Shown here piece by piece: positions 63,777 to 64,000 of a stretch of 64,000 nucleotides of DNA. The stretch is from Aequorivita capsosiphonis DSM 23843 (GTDB lineage Bacteria > Bacteroidota > Bacteroidia > Flavobacteriales > Flavobacteriaceae): NCBI RefSeq assembly GCF_000429125.1, contig NZ_AUBG01000012.1, positions 62,001 to 126,000 on the forward strand, in the 5' to 3' direction. Made by a program: the position numbers and the translations under genes. Each line of letters opens with the position of its first letter. The first letter of the stretch is position 1. The notes under the pieces are model-generated. The model worked only from the letters and a program-made list of their open reading frames with translations. It was not told the origin of the DNA and did not search any database.

Positions 63777-64000
63777 ATGAACGCACTCAATGTAAAAATA
63801 AACGAGCACTTTGCAGGTAAGGTAGTTCGTAAGGATTTAACCAAATTAGTAAAAGGTAACGCCATAGTTCCTACCTATGTTCTCGAATACTTATTGGGAC
63901 AATACTGCGCTACAGATGACGAAGCGACTATTGAGCACGGCGTAGAAACGGTCAAGAATATAATCGCAAAACATTTTGTGCATAGAGATGAGTCTCAAAT
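63777..64000 (+). CDS. brxL: BREX Lon-like protease BrxL, partial at right edge
   Basis: Only the first 74 residues are visible (MNALNVKINEHFAGKVVRKD ... LVKGNAIVPTYVLEYLLGQY ... HGVETVKNIIAKHFVHRDE). This matches the conserved N-terminus of BrxL, in which the L-GNAIVPTYVLEYLLGQYCA segment is characteristic. BrxL is a Lon-like AAA+ protein needed for phage blocking. It closes the type 1 BREX operon after pglZ. The AAA+ and protease parts are outside the window. Confidence 0.9.
   Translation, partial: MNALNVKINEHFAGKVVRKDLTKLVKGNAIVPTYVLEYLLGQYCATDDEATIEHGVETVKNIIAKHFVHRDESQ

Overview
The window looks like a low-GC chromosome segment of a marine or soil Flavobacteriaceae bacterium (Bacteroidota). 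The evidence is a secreted protein with a type IX secretion C-terminal domain, a TAnnTTTG-type -7 box, near absence of Shine-Dalgarno sequences, RteC and Tra proteins of the Bacteroidetes conjugative-transposon type, and DUF3124, DUF481, M56/BlaI and TolB-TPR families as arranged in flavobacteria. I cannot name the species.

1 to about 23,890 is ordinary core chromosome. It holds a TPR protein running off the left edge with its membrane partner, a T9SS cargo protein, tRNA-Leu(UAG), an M20 dipeptidase, two tandem TolB-like/TPR paralogs, a PhnA-type zinc-ribbon protein, a BlaI/M56 regulator pair with two visible operators, an M1 aminopeptidase, a small DUF1328 protein, a formate/nitrite-type channel, NhaA, a type II NADH dehydrogenase-like flavoprotein, an SDR, an AraC regulator, a DUF3124 lipoprotein and a DUF481 outer-membrane protein.

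At 23,900-23,942 lies only the 3' half of an initiator-type tRNA-Met, followed at once by a tyrosine integrase. I read this as one end (att site) of an integrative conjugative element that continues past the right edge. Its left part carries the integrase, an asparaginase-like half protein, a 7-TM LuxR-type regulator, RteC, an excisionase-like HTH protein, a replication-like protein and a DnaC/IstB-type ATPase. CCGTA/TACGG inverted repeats flank rteC on both sides and look like a shared operator family. A cargo block at 30,291-36,327 encodes an AAA+ ATPase, a subtilisin-like protease, a protein with a PD-ExK nuclease motif and a class III cyclase-like protein. Together they form a candidate uncharacterised defence or stress system. 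A transfer module follows (amidase, TraE, F, G, I, J, K, M, N, and a DUF4878 lipoprotein). No relaxase or coupling protein is visible.

44,933-64,000 is a type 1 BREX phage-defence operon: a small XRE regulator overlapping brxA, then brxA, brxB, brxC, an AlbA_2/HATPase protein, pglX, pglZ, and the start of brxL, which runs off the right edge. Two unusual things stand out. First, five extra genes sit between pglX and pglZ: AlkB-like dioxygenase, DUF1848 iron-sulfur protein, compact SF1 helicase, an unknown protein with a SAP-like tail, and a protein with a C-terminal methyltransferase domain. Second, two tandem-repeat tracts lie just before pglX. One is an 11-bp tract inside the AlbA_2 gene, where copy-number change would shift the frame of its DNA-binding tail. 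The other is a 12-bp tract encoding (KELV)n whose reading frame overlaps the pglX start codon. The BREX operon may therefore be both a host for nested systems and phase- or dosage-variable.
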